Positions 33,124-42,596 of a stretch of 64,000 nt of DNA are shown piece by piece; positions within the stretch are counted from its first letter, which is position 1, and every line of letters starts with the position of its first letter. The notes below the pieces were generated by a model. It did not search any database, was not told the origin of the DNA, and was given only the letters and a program-made list of their open reading frames with translations. A program made the translations under genes and the position numbers. Source of the stretch: DATFMP01 sp035266845 (GTDB lineage: Bacteria; SAR324; JACQKK01); NCBI GenBank assembly GCA_035266845.1, contig DATFMP010000084.1, positions 1-64,000 of the forward strand. The letters run 5' to 3'.

Positions 33124-34404
33124 TCAGGGGTGTACGGGCTTGAGGTCATAAACGACGCGTCCGCTGACAAGGGTCACTTCCGGCCGGCCCCGCAGATGGC
33201 GCCCTCCGTAAACCGTCCAGCCGCACTGGCTGGCCACTTGGTCGTCGCCCTCGGCGATCGTCCATTCCGCATCGGGGCGCATCAGTACCAGGTCCGCATC
33301 GGCACCGACTGCTACGGCGCCCTTAGGCATGCCGAACCAACGCGCTGCGTTGCCGGAGGTGAGCGCAATCAGGCGCTCCAGCGAGATCGCATCCCGGCGC
33401 CACCAGTCCAAAGCCAGCGGAAACAGGTACTCCACCCCCGGGATGCCGCTGGGCGCTTGGTCGTAGGGCTGCTCCTTCTCGGCCAGGGTGTGTGGGGCGT
33501 GGTCGCTGCCCAGGCCGTCAATGCCTTTGCCCAGGCACGCATACAGTTCGGCGCGCTCGGCTTCCGTGCGCAGGGGCGGGTTCACCTTGTAGCGATTCTC
33601 CACCGGCGGCGCGATGGATTCCACCGAGAGCAGTAGGTGGTGCGGGCACACCTCCACGAACACCCGCTCGCGGATGCCGCTCTCCTCGGCCAAGCGGATG
33701 GCGCCGGGCACTGTGCAGTGGGCCAGGTACAGCCGCACGCCGTACTCGCGCGCCCAGTCCAGCGCCTGCCGCACGGCGGCCAGCTCGCCCTCGCTGCTGC
33801 GCAGCAGGTGATGGTGGTAAGCGTCGTGCGGGTGGCGCGCCGCATTGGCTTCGATTCGCTCCAGGTCCTCGGCGTGTACCATCACGGGCAGGTCCAGTTC
33901 CGCCGCCAGCCGGAAGTGCGCCTGCACGTCATCCGGCGGCAGGCCGCCCTGGCCCGTGGAGGGGCCCATGTAGATCTTCAGCGCCTTGACGGCCGGATGG
34001 GCCGCGGCCCGGCGCACCTCGTCCGCGTTGTCGGGCTCGGCGCCGAAGTTGAACAGCAGGTTGGCGGGCGCTCCCGCGGCCAGAGCCACCTTGGCCTCCA
34101 GGGCAGCCAGGGTGGTCGTGCGGGGCGAGGTATTGGGCATGTCCGCGCAGGTCGTGGTGCCGCCCTTCACTGCGGCGCGGGCGCCCGAGAGTAGCGTCTC
34201 CTTGTGCTCCCCACCGGGTTGGCGGAAGTGCACGTGCATGTCGATGGCCCCGGGGAGCACCAGCCGTCCGCCACCCTCCAGCACGGGCACCTCCGGTGTG
34301 GCCTGCACGGCCGGCCCCAGCGCGGCGATGCGTCCATCGTGTACGCGCACGGAACCGGCGCTGCCATCGGGCAGCCGCACGTTGCGAATCAGCAGGTCGC
34401 TCAT
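33124..34404 (-). CDS. pyrC: Dihydroorotase, class I (amidohydrolase)
   Basis: 426 residues from MSDLLIRNVRLPDG. The metal site is complete: DMHVHFRQPG (HxH), the carboxylated Lys in ALKIYMGPSTGQ, His residues in VMVHAEDLE and LYLAHCT, and the Asp in GLGSDHAPHT. It closes carbamoyl-aspartate to dihydroorotate in pyrimidine synthesis; an allantoinase or hydantoinase role is less likely given PSTGQGG and the C-terminal pattern. Thirty upstream in-frame codons were left out because they precede the first strand. Confidence 0.9.
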   Translation of the reverse strand: MSDLLIRNVRLPDGSAGSVRVHDGRIAALGPAVQATPEVPVLEGGGRLVLPGAIDMHVHFRQPGGEHKETLLSGARAAVKGGTTTCADMPNTSPRTTTLAALEAKVALAAGAPANLLFNFGAEPDNADEVRRAAAHPAVKALKIYMGPSTGQGGLPPDDVQAHFRLAAELDLPVMVHAEDLERIEANAARHPHDAYHHHLLRSSEGELAAVRQALDWAREYGVRLYLAHCTVPGAIRLAEESGIRERVFVEVCPHHLLLSVESIAPPVENRYKVNPPLRTEAERAELYACLGKGIDGLGSDHAPHTLAEKEQPYDQAPSGIPGVEYLFPLALDWWRRDAISLERLIALTSGNAARWFGMPKGAVAVGADADLVLMRPDAEWTIAEGDDQVASQCGWTVYGGRHLRGRPEVTLVSGRVVYDLKPVHP

Positions 34405-34631
34405 CGGGGGGCGTTCGGGGCTCGCGGCCCTGGGGGTGCGATGCAGGAGGCGTCGTGCGCCTGCGGCTCGGGGGGGCGCCGGCCGGCCCGGCACCAGTCT
34501 TGCCGCCCGGCGTGCAAACGGCTTACCCTAGCCCGGCCGGTGCCGCGGAGTAAAGCGGCGCCAGACCGCCTGTGCCGTGCCGTCGCGGCCACCGGCAGTC
34601 GTTCGTTCCTTCATGCCTTCCCCTTTCGCCA

Positions 34632-35186
34632 ATGGCCGGTCTCACTCCGCTCGTGTTCGTCACCACCAATGCCGGCAAGCTGCGCGAGGCGCGGGACTGG
34701 CTGAGCACGCCCGTGGAGGGCGTTGATCTGGAACTGGACGAACTGCAGACGACCGACCTGGATGCGCTCACGCGGCACAAGACCGAGCAGGCCTACGCGC
34801 GACTCGGGCGCCCGTTGCTGGTGGAGGACACAGCCCTGACCTTTGCCGCGTGGGGCGCTCTGCCTGGGCCGTTCATCAAGTTCTTCCTGAGCGAGCTGGG
34901 CACGCGCGGCATCGTACAGGCGCTGCAGCCCTTCGGCGACGACCGCGCTGAGTGCACCTGCACGGTGGGCTACCATGATGGCGGCGCCGTGCACCTCTTC
35001 ACGGGCAGGGTCACGGGGCGCATCGTGCCGCCCCGGGGTGAGCAGGGCTTCGGCTGGGACCCCATCTTCGAGCCGGAGGGCGTGCCCCGCACCTTCGGTG
35101 AGATGGCCCTGGCGGAAAAGCAGCGCCATTCCATGCGCGCGCGGGCCTTCTCCGCCCTGGCGGCCTACCTGCACGAGCGTGGATGA
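34632..35186 (+). CDS. rdgB: Non-canonical purine NTP pyrophosphatase (RdgB/HAM1/ITPA)
   Basis: 184 residues beginning MAGLTPLVFVTTNAGKLREA. The TTNAGK substrate-binding motif, the catalytic VEDTALTFAAWGALPGPFIKFF region and GFGWDPIFEPEG are present. The LPGPFIK form is closer to the archaeal/eukaryotic ITPA subgroup than to E. coli RdgB, which has PGVYS. It removes ITP, dITP and XTP from nucleotide pools. Twenty upstream codons in frame are excluded because the first strand starts at this ATG. Divergent from pyrC. Confidence 0.9.
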   Translation: MAGLTPLVFVTTNAGKLREARDWLSTPVEGVDLELDELQTTDLDALTRHKTEQAYARLGRPLLVEDTALTFAAWGALPGPFIKFFLSELGTRGIVQALQPFGDDRAECTCTVGYHDGGAVHLFTGRVTGRIVPPRGEQGFGWDPIFEPEGVPRTFGEMALAEKQRHSMRARAFSALAAYLHERG

Positions 35187-35255
35187 ACGCCGCACCCTGC
35201 CAGTCACGAGCCGGCGCGCCTGCGCAACCTCGATCGAAGCGGTGGGACAGATGGC

Positions 35256-35999
35256 TTAGCGCAGGCCGGGCAGGAGGCCGAAGAGGCTCCAGCCCTGCGC
35301 CTGGAGGAGGAACACCACGAACCCGCCCACACAGAGCGACGGTGCGAAGGGCAGCGGCGTGTTGAGCGGGCGCCGGGTCAGCAGCAGCAGCGGCACGCCC
35401 GCCAGAAGACCCGTGGCCGTGCCCAACAGCACGACCGGCAGCAGACCGCTCCAGCCCACGAAAGCGCCGATCAGCCCCAGCACGGCGGGGTCGCCCTCGC
35501 CCAGTCCTTCGCGGCCTCGCAGCCACTGATAAGCGAAGCCGATTAGCGCCAGCAGGCCGGCTCCGGCCAGCATCCCGCCCAACATCTCCGTCGTCGCGCC
35601 ACGCTGCAGGCCCAGCACAGATGCTCCGCGTAGCACGATGCCTCCCACCACGAGCGCCGGCTCGATGGTAAGCGTAGCGAAGTCCACCACGGCCAGCGGA
35701 TAGAGCAGGTACAGCAGCAGCAGCGCCTGGGACAGCGCCACCGGCTCCCGCAGCCCCGGCAGGCGGCTGAGGACCAAGCTGACCGCCCCCAGCAGCACAG
35801 GATTGGCTAGCCGTGCGCCCAGCGACAGCGGGGCCGGCAAGGGGAGTTCCGCCATGCTTGCAGGAGTCTCGTCTGCAAGCCCGGCGGTGGACGCCAGCGC
35901 CTGTTCGGCTATGCGCTCGGCGAGCAGGCGGTTGACGGCCAATCCCACGGCCACGCCGCACAGCAGGGATGCGGCGGCAAGGACGAGGGATAGCGACAT
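35256..35999 (-). CDS. A24-type prepilin peptidase-like membrane protein
   Basis: 247 residues with about six to seven membrane helices. The two catalytic aspartates of A24 peptidases are visible: Asp in YPLAVVDFATLTIEP and the GxGD motif in LGEGDPAVLGLIGAFVGW. The cytosolic Cys-rich methylase domain of full PilD is missing; instead the N-terminal 90 residues hold one helix and a short loop. It may process type IV pilin-like leader peptides. A competence-type comEC gene is 0.5 kb upstream on the same strand. Confidence 0.82.
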   Translation of the reverse strand: MSLSLVLAAASLLCGVAVGLAVNRLLAERIAEQALASTAGLADETPASMAELPLPAPLSLGARLANPVLLGAVSLVLSRLPGLREPVALSQALLLLYLLYPLAVVDFATLTIEPALVVGGIVLRGASVLGLQRGATTEMLGGMLAGAGLLALIGFAYQWLRGREGLGEGDPAVLGLIGAFVGWSGLLPVVLLGTATGLLAGVPLLLLTRRPLNTPLPFAPSLCVGGFVVFLLQAQGWSLFGLLPGLR

Positions 36000-36098
36000 G
36001 CGTCGGCGAAATGTGGGCGACTGAAAGGGACGGGGGGATGGGCACCGCCGGGGGTGCCTCGGCGACCGGGGCACCCCGCGCGGCGGCTCAGGCCGGAC

Positions 36099-36323
36099 TC
36101 AGGCGGACTTCTGCTGATGGATGACAGCCTCCAGGCGGTCTTTCAGGAGCAGCTTTTCCTTCTTCAGGCGGTGCAACTCGATGTCTTCTTCGGGCGTGAG
36201 GTGGGTCTTTTCCGACAGATGGGTCACTTGCTCGTCCAGCGCGCGGTGTTCCCGAATCAGGCTCGCGATCTCCGGGTCGGTTTTTCCAAGGGCTTCCAAC
36301 TGTTCCTGGATGTGTTGATCCAT
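36099..36323 (-). CDS. YdcH/DUF465 small coiled-coil protein
   Basis: 74 residues, charged and almost entirely helical (IASLIREHRALDEQVTHLSEK; ELHRLKKEKLLLKDRLEA). This is the DUF465/YdcH pattern, including the conserved H-R-x-L-D and the L-K-K-x-K-L-x-L-K-D segment. Function is not known in any organism to my knowledge. CAGGAG precedes the ATG at 36323 by 7-8 nt. Confidence 0.9.
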   Translation of the reverse strand: MDQHIQEQLEALGKTDPEIASLIREHRALDEQVTHLSEKTHLTPEEDIELHRLKKEKLLLKDRLEAVIHQQKSA

Positions 36324-36513
36324 GTTGCACTCCTGATGAGGTTAGTCCTCGCCTGCGTCACTGCCAGCGGTCGATGTCGAAGCGAAGTCAAACGAAAGCA
36401 TCTTTTTTGCCTGGGAGGGAGCCTACTCATTTTTAACGTCAATGCGCGGAGAATGGCAATCGGATTTTCGCCGCCAGGGAGGCCCCGCACGCCTCTGGCG
36501 GCGGTCCGCAGCC

Positions 36514-38100
36514 TCACGAGGCCGTATTGGATGGACGCATGCGGGCCTGGCGGCGGTGCAACGCCCAACCCACCATCGCCAGCAGCAGGGCGTAATAGGC
36601 GACGAACGCCTGCGGCGGCCAAGTCAGCCGCACCGGGATCACCCCGTAGCCGCTGAGGGTATCCAGTCGCTCCACCAGCCACACGTAGCTCCGCAGAACG
36701 GCGTCCAGGGCCGCGAAGACGGCGGGCTCGAGCCAGCCGCCCGGCGCAGTGCCCAGGACCGCCAGACTGGCGAGCAACGCGGCCAAGCCGAGCGGCAGCA
36801 CGAACGCGCCCAGCAGCGGCACCATCACCAGGTTGCCCAGGAACACCAGCAGCGACACGCGCCCGAACGTCACGGCCACCAGCGGCCACAGGCCCAGCGT
36901 GATCAGTGCGGTCAGCCACAGGTTGAGCCGCGCGCCCTCCACGAGGCCCGACAGCCAGCGTGACCAGCGAGTGCCACTGGTGCGCCCCGCACCTGGCCGA
37001 TATAGGCCCAGCGCGCACAGCAGGAACAGGTAGGCCAGGAAGGAGAGCTGGAACGACACGTCGTAGAGCTGGCTCGGATCGAAGGCCAGCAGTCCCAGTG
37101 CGGTCAGTCCCAGGATGTACAGCGGTGGTGACCGTGTGCCCCACTGCTCGTTCCAGAGCAGGAGGGTGCCCATCAGGGCTGCACGCACGGCGGGCACGGG
37201 AAAGCCGATCAGCGCGATGTAGGCCCATACGGCCGCCAGGGCCACGGCCCGGCGCAGGGCGGGGCCGTGCACGGAACCCTGGCTCCGCCGCAGCCAGCCC
37301 ATCCAGCCCAGGCCCCAGTGCACCAACGCCGCGAAGAGCAGATAGAGCAGGCCTACGTGCAGCCCGCTGATGGCGAACAGATGGGCCACCCCCACGCGGC
37401 GGAAGGCCCCTGCGACCTGCCGCGCTTCCGGCGTGTCCCGCTCCCGCAGGCCCAGCACGACCGGCAAGTACACGGCCAGCGCCGGGCGGCTGAGGTAGTA
37501 CGCGGCGCGATCCCGCAGGCGCAGGCGCAGTGCCTCTCCGCTCCAGGGGCGGACGGGCCAGACGCGTTGATAATGCTCGGCTGCTTCGAAGGACAGCCGC
37601 AGCCGGCCCCGCACCCGCGACACGCCTGTGGCGCCGGGCAGGGGCACGCCCCCGATGCGCTGGCGCGAACGGTAGGGGAAGGCCCAGGCGCTGTGCGCCG
37701 GCAGATCGGTTTCCAGTTCCGCCAGGGTTTGGCGACTGCCTCCCACCCAAAGCATGACATCGCCCAGCAGCAGGCGCACAACGCCCGGGGCGGGCTCGCT
37801 GCGGCCGCGCACGGTGCCCTCCAGGCGGACGTAATCGCCGTACGTCACCGCCTGGAGCAGCGCCCGTCGGGTTGCCGGCAGCGCGATGGCGAAGTGCCAG
37901 GCCAGTGGCGCCAGCAGCAGGGCCACCAGCAGCGCCGTGACCCCGTGGCGGCGCGCCGCGAGCCATGCCGCGCCGGCCAGCCCCGCGCCGAGCAGGTGCG
38001 CCAGGTCCGGCCGCAGGGTACCGTGGAGGGCGCCCCAGCCCAGCCACGCCAGGGCTGCGGCGAAGGGAACCCAGCGCAGGAAGCCCGGCCAGCCGGTCAT
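36514..38100 (-). CDS. comEC: ComEC/Rec2 DNA-uptake channel protein, no metallo-hydrolase domain
   Basis: 528 residues from ATG 38100. An N-terminal DUF4131-like region with an OB-fold segment (YVRLEGTVRGRSEPAPGVVRLLLGDVMLWVGG) is followed by the Competence domain (VYLPVVLGLRERDT; HLFAISGLHVGLLY; PVPAVRAALMGTLLL) with many membrane helices. The C-terminal metallo-beta-lactamase-like nuclease domain found in many ComEC proteins is absent. It would form the inner-membrane channel for single-stranded DNA in natural transformation. A longer frame to 38181 was not used. Confidence 0.9.
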   Translation of the reverse strand: MTGWPGFLRWVPFAAALAWLGWGALHGTLRPDLAHLLGAGLAGAAWLAARRHGVTALLVALLLAPLAWHFAIALPATRRALLQAVTYGDYVRLEGTVRGRSEPAPGVVRLLLGDVMLWVGGSRQTLAELETDLPAHSAWAFPYRSRQRIGGVPLPGATGVSRVRGRLRLSFEAAEHYQRVWPVRPWSGEALRLRLRDRAAYYLSRPALAVYLPVVLGLRERDTPEARQVAGAFRRVGVAHLFAISGLHVGLLYLLFAALVHWGLGWMGWLRRSQGSVHGPALRRAVALAAVWAYIALIGFPVPAVRAALMGTLLLWNEQWGTRSPPLYILGLTALGLLAFDPSQLYDVSFQLSFLAYLFLLCALGLYRPGAGRTSGTRWSRWLSGLVEGARLNLWLTALITLGLWPLVAVTFGRVSLLVFLGNLVMVPLLGAFVLPLGLAALLASLAVLGTAPGGWLEPAVFAALDAVLRSYVWLVERLDTLSGYGVIPVRLTWPPQAFVAYYALLLAMVGWALHRRQARMRPSNTAS

Positions 38101-38182
38101 GCGCGGGCCCCCGGGGCCGCAGGGCGGCGCGGTATACCCCCTGCATGCACGGTTGGCGCGCCCCAGCCGGAGGAAATCCATT

Positions 38183-38212
38183 TTGACATCGAACGCAGAT
38201 GTGGTCTTATTA
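38183..38212 (+). promoter_or_regulatory. Promoter for korAB
   Basis: TTGACA at 38183-38188, an 18-nt spacer and TTATTA at 38207-38212 (4 of 6). It lies 75 bp upstream of the korA ATG in the short region between the divergent comEC and korA genes. The sequence is more AT-rich than its surroundings. Confidence 0.55.
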
Positions 38213-38286
38213 CAGTTGGGGCGGCGTGTGGTCTGGGGGCATCAGCATAGCCTGAATTCGCCGAGGCACAAGAGGGCAACCCATCG

Positions 38287-40080
38287 ATGAGCCAGCCAGC
38301 AATCAACGACATCAATATCGGCATCGCGACCGAGAACGGAAGCGGTAGCGCATCCGCTAACAGCATTCTTTTCAAATCGATCTTCAAGATGGGCATCCCC
38401 TGTTCCGGGAAGAACATGTTCCCGTCGAACATCCAGGGCCTGCCCACGTGGTATCAGGTACGCGCTTCGGAGGAAGGCTACCTGGGCCGCAAGGACGTCA
38501 TTGACGTCATGGTGATCTTCAACGACGTCACCGCACACCTGGATGTGGACAAGGTGCGTGCGGGCGGGCTGATCATCTACGACGACTCGACGCCGCTGCC
38601 CCAGGGGCTGATCCGCGATTCGCTCAAGTACATCGGCGTGCCGGCGTGGAACCTGGTGCGCGAGCACATCAAGGTCACCCAACTGCGCGCCAAGCAGCGC
38701 AACATGGTCTACGTGGGCGCGATCGCCAAGTTGTTCGGCATTCCGCTGCAGATTGTGGCCGAGGTGCTGAAAGACACCTTCAGCAACAAGCAGGCGGTGA
38801 TCGACTCCAACTACCAGTGCATCGAACTGGGCTACAAGCACATCGAATCCACCGGTGCGACCCAGGATCTGTGCCAGTTGGAGGCGATCCCGGACGGCAA
38901 CAAGGGTAAGATCATGACCGAGGGCAACGTCGTGGCCGCGCTCGGCGCGATCTTCGGCGGCTGCTCGGTGGTGGCGTGGTATCCCATCACGCCCTCCAGT
39001 TCCCTGGTGGAGGAGATGATCGCCCGCGTTCCGGATCTGCGGAAGGATCCGAGCGGCAAGAACCGCTATGCGATCGTGCAGGCCGAGGACGAACTGGCCT
39101 CCGCGGCGATGGTGGTTGGGGCCGGCTTCTCCGGGGCGCGTGCCATGACCGCCACCTCCGGTCCAGGCCTCTCGCTCATGCAGGAGGGCATTGGGCTGGG
39201 CTACTTCGTGGAAGTGCCAAGCGTGTACTTCGTCATTCAGCGCGGAGGGCCCTCCACCGGTCTGCCTACGCGCACGCAGCAGGCGGACATCACGATGATG
39301 CACCAGGGATCACACGGGGACACGCGCCATCTGGTGCTGATCCCGCACGACAATCCCTCCGTGTTCGAGATGGCTTGGAAGGCGTTCGACTATGCCGATC
39401 GCTTCCAGTGCCCGGTGTTCGTGATGATGGACCTGGACCTGGGGATGAATCTGAGCATCTCCGGTCCGCTGCAGTACCCGGACAAGCCGATGGACCGGGG
39501 CAAGGTGCTCAGCCGCGAAGACCTGGAGGCACAGGGCGGCAAGTTCAAGCGCTACCTGGACGTGGATGGCGATGGCATTCCGTACCGGACGTTGCCCGGC
39601 ACGGACCATCCGGGAGCGGCGTACTTCGCCCGCGGCTCCGGTCACAACGTGGACGCCAGCTACAGCGAGGACAACCGCGTCTACAAGGCGCTGCTGGACC
39701 GCTTGCGCAAGAAGTACGAGACAGCGCGCCAGTTCGTGCCACCGCCTGTGATCCAGAACGGCGCCAAGACCGGAGACGGCGTCATCAGCTTCGGCTCCAG
39801 CTTCATTCCGGCGTGCGAGGCGCTGGATCGGATGAAAAAGGCGGGGCGCCCCATGGATCACCTGCTGCTGCGGGCCCTGCCCGTGAACGGAGAGGTGCGG
39901 GACTTCATCTCCAAGCACGAGCAGGTGTTTCTGGTGGAGCAGAACCGGGACGGGCAAATGACCCAGATTCTGCGCGACGAGTTCCCGGAATATGCCGCGC
40001 GTATCCACCCGGTGTTGATCTACGACGGCTTGCCGGCAACCGCTGGCGCAATCGTGCAACTGATCCAGGAGGGTCACTGA
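38287..40080 (+). CDS. korA: 2-oxoacid:ferredoxin oxidoreductase, fused gamma-alpha subunit
   Basis: 597 residues. The first 190 residues are a gamma-type domain (EGYLGRKDVIDVMVIFNDVTAHLDVDKV). The alpha part follows, starting near GNVVAALGAIFGGCSVVAWYPITPSSSL and including AEDELASAAMVVGAGFSGARAMTATSGPG. This two-gene form fits the oxygen-tolerant KorAB class that oxidises 2-oxoglutarate with CoA and ferredoxin. The beta gene begins 1 bp after the stop. The pair could replace 2-oxoglutarate dehydrogenase in the TCA cycle or run reductively. Confidence 0.93.
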   Translation: MSQPAINDINIGIATENGSGSASANSILFKSIFKMGIPCSGKNMFPSNIQGLPTWYQVRASEEGYLGRKDVIDVMVIFNDVTAHLDVDKVRAGGLIIYDDSTPLPQGLIRDSLKYIGVPAWNLVREHIKVTQLRAKQRNMVYVGAIAKLFGIPLQIVAEVLKDTFSNKQAVIDSNYQCIELGYKHIESTGATQDLCQLEAIPDGNKGKIMTEGNVVAALGAIFGGCSVVAWYPITPSSSLVEEMIARVPDLRKDPSGKNRYAIVQAEDELASAAMVVGAGFSGARAMTATSGPGLSLMQEGIGLGYFVEVPSVYFVIQRGGPSTGLPTRTQQADITMMHQGSHGDTRHLVLIPHDNPSVFEMAWKAFDYADRFQCPVFVMMDLDLGMNLSISGPLQYPDKPMDRGKVLSREDLEAQGGKFKRYLDVDGDGIPYRTLPGTDHPGAAYFARGSGHNVDASYSEDNRVYKALLDRLRKKYETARQFVPPPVIQNGAKTGDGVISFGSSFIPACEALDRMKKAGRPMDHLLLRALPVNGEVRDFISKHEQVFLVEQNRDGQMTQILRDEFPEYAARIHPVLIYDGLPATAGAIVQLIQEGH

Positions 40081-40081
40081 G

Positions 40082-41125
40082 ATGTCGGAACCTGCACGTC
40101 AGATCCAGGATCCGGTCAACCGGATTCATCTGATCAAAAAGGACTACGAGGGCGCCAACTCCACCCTCTGCAAGGGCTGCGGCCACGACGCCATCACGGC
40201 GTCGATCATTACGGCCGCCTATGAGGCCAGCCTGGATCCCAAGCGCGTGATCAAGCTGAGCGGCATCGGCTGCTCGGCCAAGACCACGAACTACTTCATG
40301 AACCAGTCGTTCGGGTTCAACGGCATCCATGGGCGCATGGCCGCCATGGCGACCGGCACCACCATGGCCAACCACACGCTGATTCCCATTGGGGTCTCCG
40401 GCGATGGCGACACGGCCTCTATCGGCCTGGGCAACTTCGCCCACATGGTGCGCCGCAACCTGCGCATCTGCTACATCGTCGAGGATAACGGCGTGTACGG
40501 CCTCACCAAGGGCCAGTTCTCCGCTACGGCCGATCGCGGCTCGCGGCAGAAGAAGGGTGGCGCCAACCCGTGGGAGGCCATCGACATCGCCGAACTGGCG
40601 ATCATGATGGGTGCGACCTTCGTGGCGCGCAGCTTCTCCGGCGACCGCAAGCAGCTGGCTCCCCTGCTTGAGGCGGCCCTCAACCACAAGGGCACCGCAG
40701 TGCTGGATGTGCTGAGCCCCTGCGTGACGTTCAACGACCACGAGGGCTCGACCAAGAGCCTGAAGAACATCCGCGCCAATCGGGACGTGCTGCACGACAT
40801 CGACTTCATCCCGGACTTCGACCAGGTGACAGCCGACTATCCTGAGGGCACGGACATCCACGTGCGGATGCACAACGCCGGCACCATCACGCTGCACAAG
40901 ATCAAGGACCACGATCCGCGCGACCGCTTGGCGGCGCTGCAACTGCTGGAGCGTACCCGCGTGGAGAACAAGTTCGCGACGGGCCTGCTCTATATCAACG
41001 AGGACATGCCGGACTTTGCCGAGGTCGAGCAATTGCCGGACGTGCCGCTGGCGTTCATGGGCGAAGAGGAGCTGCGGCCCTCGCGCCAAGCGCTCGACGC
41101 CATCAACGCCTCGCTGATGCTCTGA
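40082..41125 (+). CDS. korB: 2-oxoacid:ferredoxin oxidoreductase, beta subunit
   Basis: 347 residues. The thiamine-diphosphate motif GDGDTASIGLGNF...(N) is clear, preceded by the substrate/cluster loop CKGCGHD and GIGCSAKT. Four cysteines early in the chain fit the [4Fe-4S] cluster of KorB subunits. The C-terminal region (NKFATGLLYINEDMPDFAE) is usual for the two-subunit class. Forms the catalytic complex with the upstream gamma-alpha chain; a strong terminator follows. Confidence 0.94.
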   Translation: MSEPARQIQDPVNRIHLIKKDYEGANSTLCKGCGHDAITASIITAAYEASLDPKRVIKLSGIGCSAKTTNYFMNQSFGFNGIHGRMAAMATGTTMANHTLIPIGVSGDGDTASIGLGNFAHMVRRNLRICYIVEDNGVYGLTKGQFSATADRGSRQKKGGANPWEAIDIAELAIMMGATFVARSFSGDRKQLAPLLEAALNHKGTAVLDVLSPCVTFNDHEGSTKSLKNIRANRDVLHDIDFIPDFDQVTADYPEGTDIHVRMHNAGTITLHKIKDHDPRDRLAALQLLERTRVENKFATGLLYINEDMPDFAEVEQLPDVPLAFMGEEELRPSRQALDAINASLML

Positions 41126-41159
41126 TTGTTGGGCAGCCAGCGAGGCCGTACAGGACTCA

Positions 41160-41200
41160 GGCAGACCCGGGCGGCTCCGTCCGGGTCTGCCTTTTCTTTT
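41160..41200 (+). terminator. Intrinsic terminator after korB
   Basis: GGCAGACCCGG (41160-41170) pairs perfectly with CCGGGTCTGCC (41181-41191) around a 10-nt loop, followed by TTTTCTTTT (41192-41200). An 11-bp stem with a T-rich tail 34 bp after the korB stop is a textbook Rho-independent terminator. Confidence 0.92.
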
Positions 41201-41255
41201 GCCGGCCACCCGCTCATACCGGTGCGGGTGACTCCCCACCCCTTGTGAGCCCACC

Positions 41256-41861
41256 ATGAAGAAGGTGCAGGATCATTACTTCCAGCGCGCCAAGCGCGAG
41301 GGCTATGCCGCGCGCTCGGTGTACAAGCTGGAGGAACTGGACCAGCGCTACCACCTGCTGTCGCCGGGCATGCGCGTGCTGGATCTGGGCTGCGCGCCCG
41401 GCTCGTGGTTGCAGTATGCGGCTCGGTGCGTGGGTCCGCAGGGGCGTGTGGTGGGGGTGGATCTACAGGCCCTGGAGGTATCCCTGCCGCCGCAGGTGCG
41501 GGTGATCCAGGCGGACGTGTTCGAGCTGGCGCCTGAGGAACTGGCGGCGGACGGTGCGCCGTTCGACCTCGTGATCAGTGACATGGCCCCGCGCACCTCG
41601 GGCATCAAGAGCGCCGATGCCGCGCGCTCGGCGCAGCTCGTGCTACGCGCCCTGGCGCTGGCGGAGGCGGTGCTGCGGCCGGGCGGCACGCTGCTCGTGA
41701 AGGTCTTCCAAGGGGCCCAACTGCCGGAGTTGCGAAATGCCTTCCGGCTGGTCTTCTCCCGCGTGAGCATCGCCAAGCCCAGGGCCAGCCGCTCGGAGAG
41801 CGTGGAGGTGTACCTGCTGGGAGACGAGCGCCTGGCGCCCTCGGTGCAGGGCGTTCCCTAA
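41256..41861 (+). CDS. rlmE: 23S rRNA 2'-O-methyltransferase RlmE (FtsJ)
   Basis: 201 residues. SAM-binding VLDLGCAPGSW and the K-D-K-E catalytic tetrad can be placed: Lys in YAARSVYKL, Asp in VISDMAPRTSG, Lys in LLVKVFQG and Glu in ASRSESVEVYLL. It methylates U2552 of 23S rRNA in the late 50S subunit. Length is slightly below the E. coli protein (209). Downstream of the korB terminator with its own start. Confidence 0.95.
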   Translation: MKKVQDHYFQRAKREGYAARSVYKLEELDQRYHLLSPGMRVLDLGCAPGSWLQYAARCVGPQGRVVGVDLQALEVSLPPQVRVIQADVFELAPEELAADGAPFDLVISDMAPRTSGIKSADAARSAQLVLRALALAEAVLRPGGTLLVKVFQGAQLPELRNAFRLVFSRVSIAKPRASRSESVEVYLLGDERLAPSVQGVP

Positions 41862-41961
41862 GCCCGCGCGGCGCTGCTATAGTGGCGCGGAAGCGCCCGA
41901 TGCGCCGCATCCGATCGCCCCTTCTCACGGGCGGCGGCCCGCACCCGCACGACAGGAGCCC

Positions 41962-42573
41962 ATGACCCTCGACACGTCCGCCCGGAGCGTCCCCGCGCCG
42001 GACAGCTCCGCCCGGCGCATCTGCGTGTTCTGCGGCTCCCACCTGGGGGCGCGGCCGGAGTATGCCGAAGCCGCGCGCGCCTTCGGCTCCCTGCTGGCAC
42101 GGCAAGGCCTGGGCCTGGTCTACGGCGGCACGAGCATCGGCCTGATGGGCGAGGTGGCCGGGGCGGCGCTGGCGGGCGGCTCGGAAGTGATCGGTGTGCT
42201 GCCCGGCTCCCTGGCGGAAAAGGAGATCGCGCACCGCGGTCTAAGCAAGCTCCACGTCGTGGATTCGCTCGCCGAGCGCAAGCAGCTCATGTTCGATCTC
42301 TCGAATGGCTTCGTGACCCTGCCTGGCGGCACGGGCACGCTGGACGAGTTGAGCGAGATGCTCACGTGGGCGCAGCTTGGCTTTCACAGCAAGCCGCTGG
42401 GCCTGTTGAACGTGGCGGGCTTCTTCGATCCGCTGCTCGAATGGCTGCGCTTGGCCACGGCCGAGGGCATGGTGCGCGAGAAGCACTTGGCGCTGCTGCT
42501 GGTGGAGCGCGAGCCCGCCGCGCTGGTGGAAGCCCTGCTGCCGCGCCTACCGGCCGCCGCCGGCGGCCGGTAG
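41962..42573 (+). CDS. LOG-family nucleotide phosphoribohydrolase (TIGR00730)
   Basis: 203 residues, Rossmann-like. The family signature PGGTGTLDELSEMLTWAQLG and the opening CVFCGSHLG...YAEAARAFG are present, with YGGTSIGLMGEVA binding phosphate. Members cleave N6-substituted or plain nucleoside 5'-monophosphates to free base and ribose 5-phosphate. ACAGGAG precedes the ATG. larC follows after 23 bp. Confidence 0.92.
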   Translation: MTLDTSARSVPAPDSSARRICVFCGSHLGARPEYAEAARAFGSLLARQGLGLVYGGTSIGLMGEVAGAALAGGSEVIGVLPGSLAEKEIAHRGLSKLHVVDSLAERKQLMFDLSNGFVTLPGGTGTLDELSEMLTWAQLGFHSKPLGLLNVAGFFDPLLEWLRLATAEGMVREKHLALLLVEREPAALVEALLPRLPAAAGGR

Positions 42574-42596
42574 CCGCGACCCGCCCGGGGCACGCC

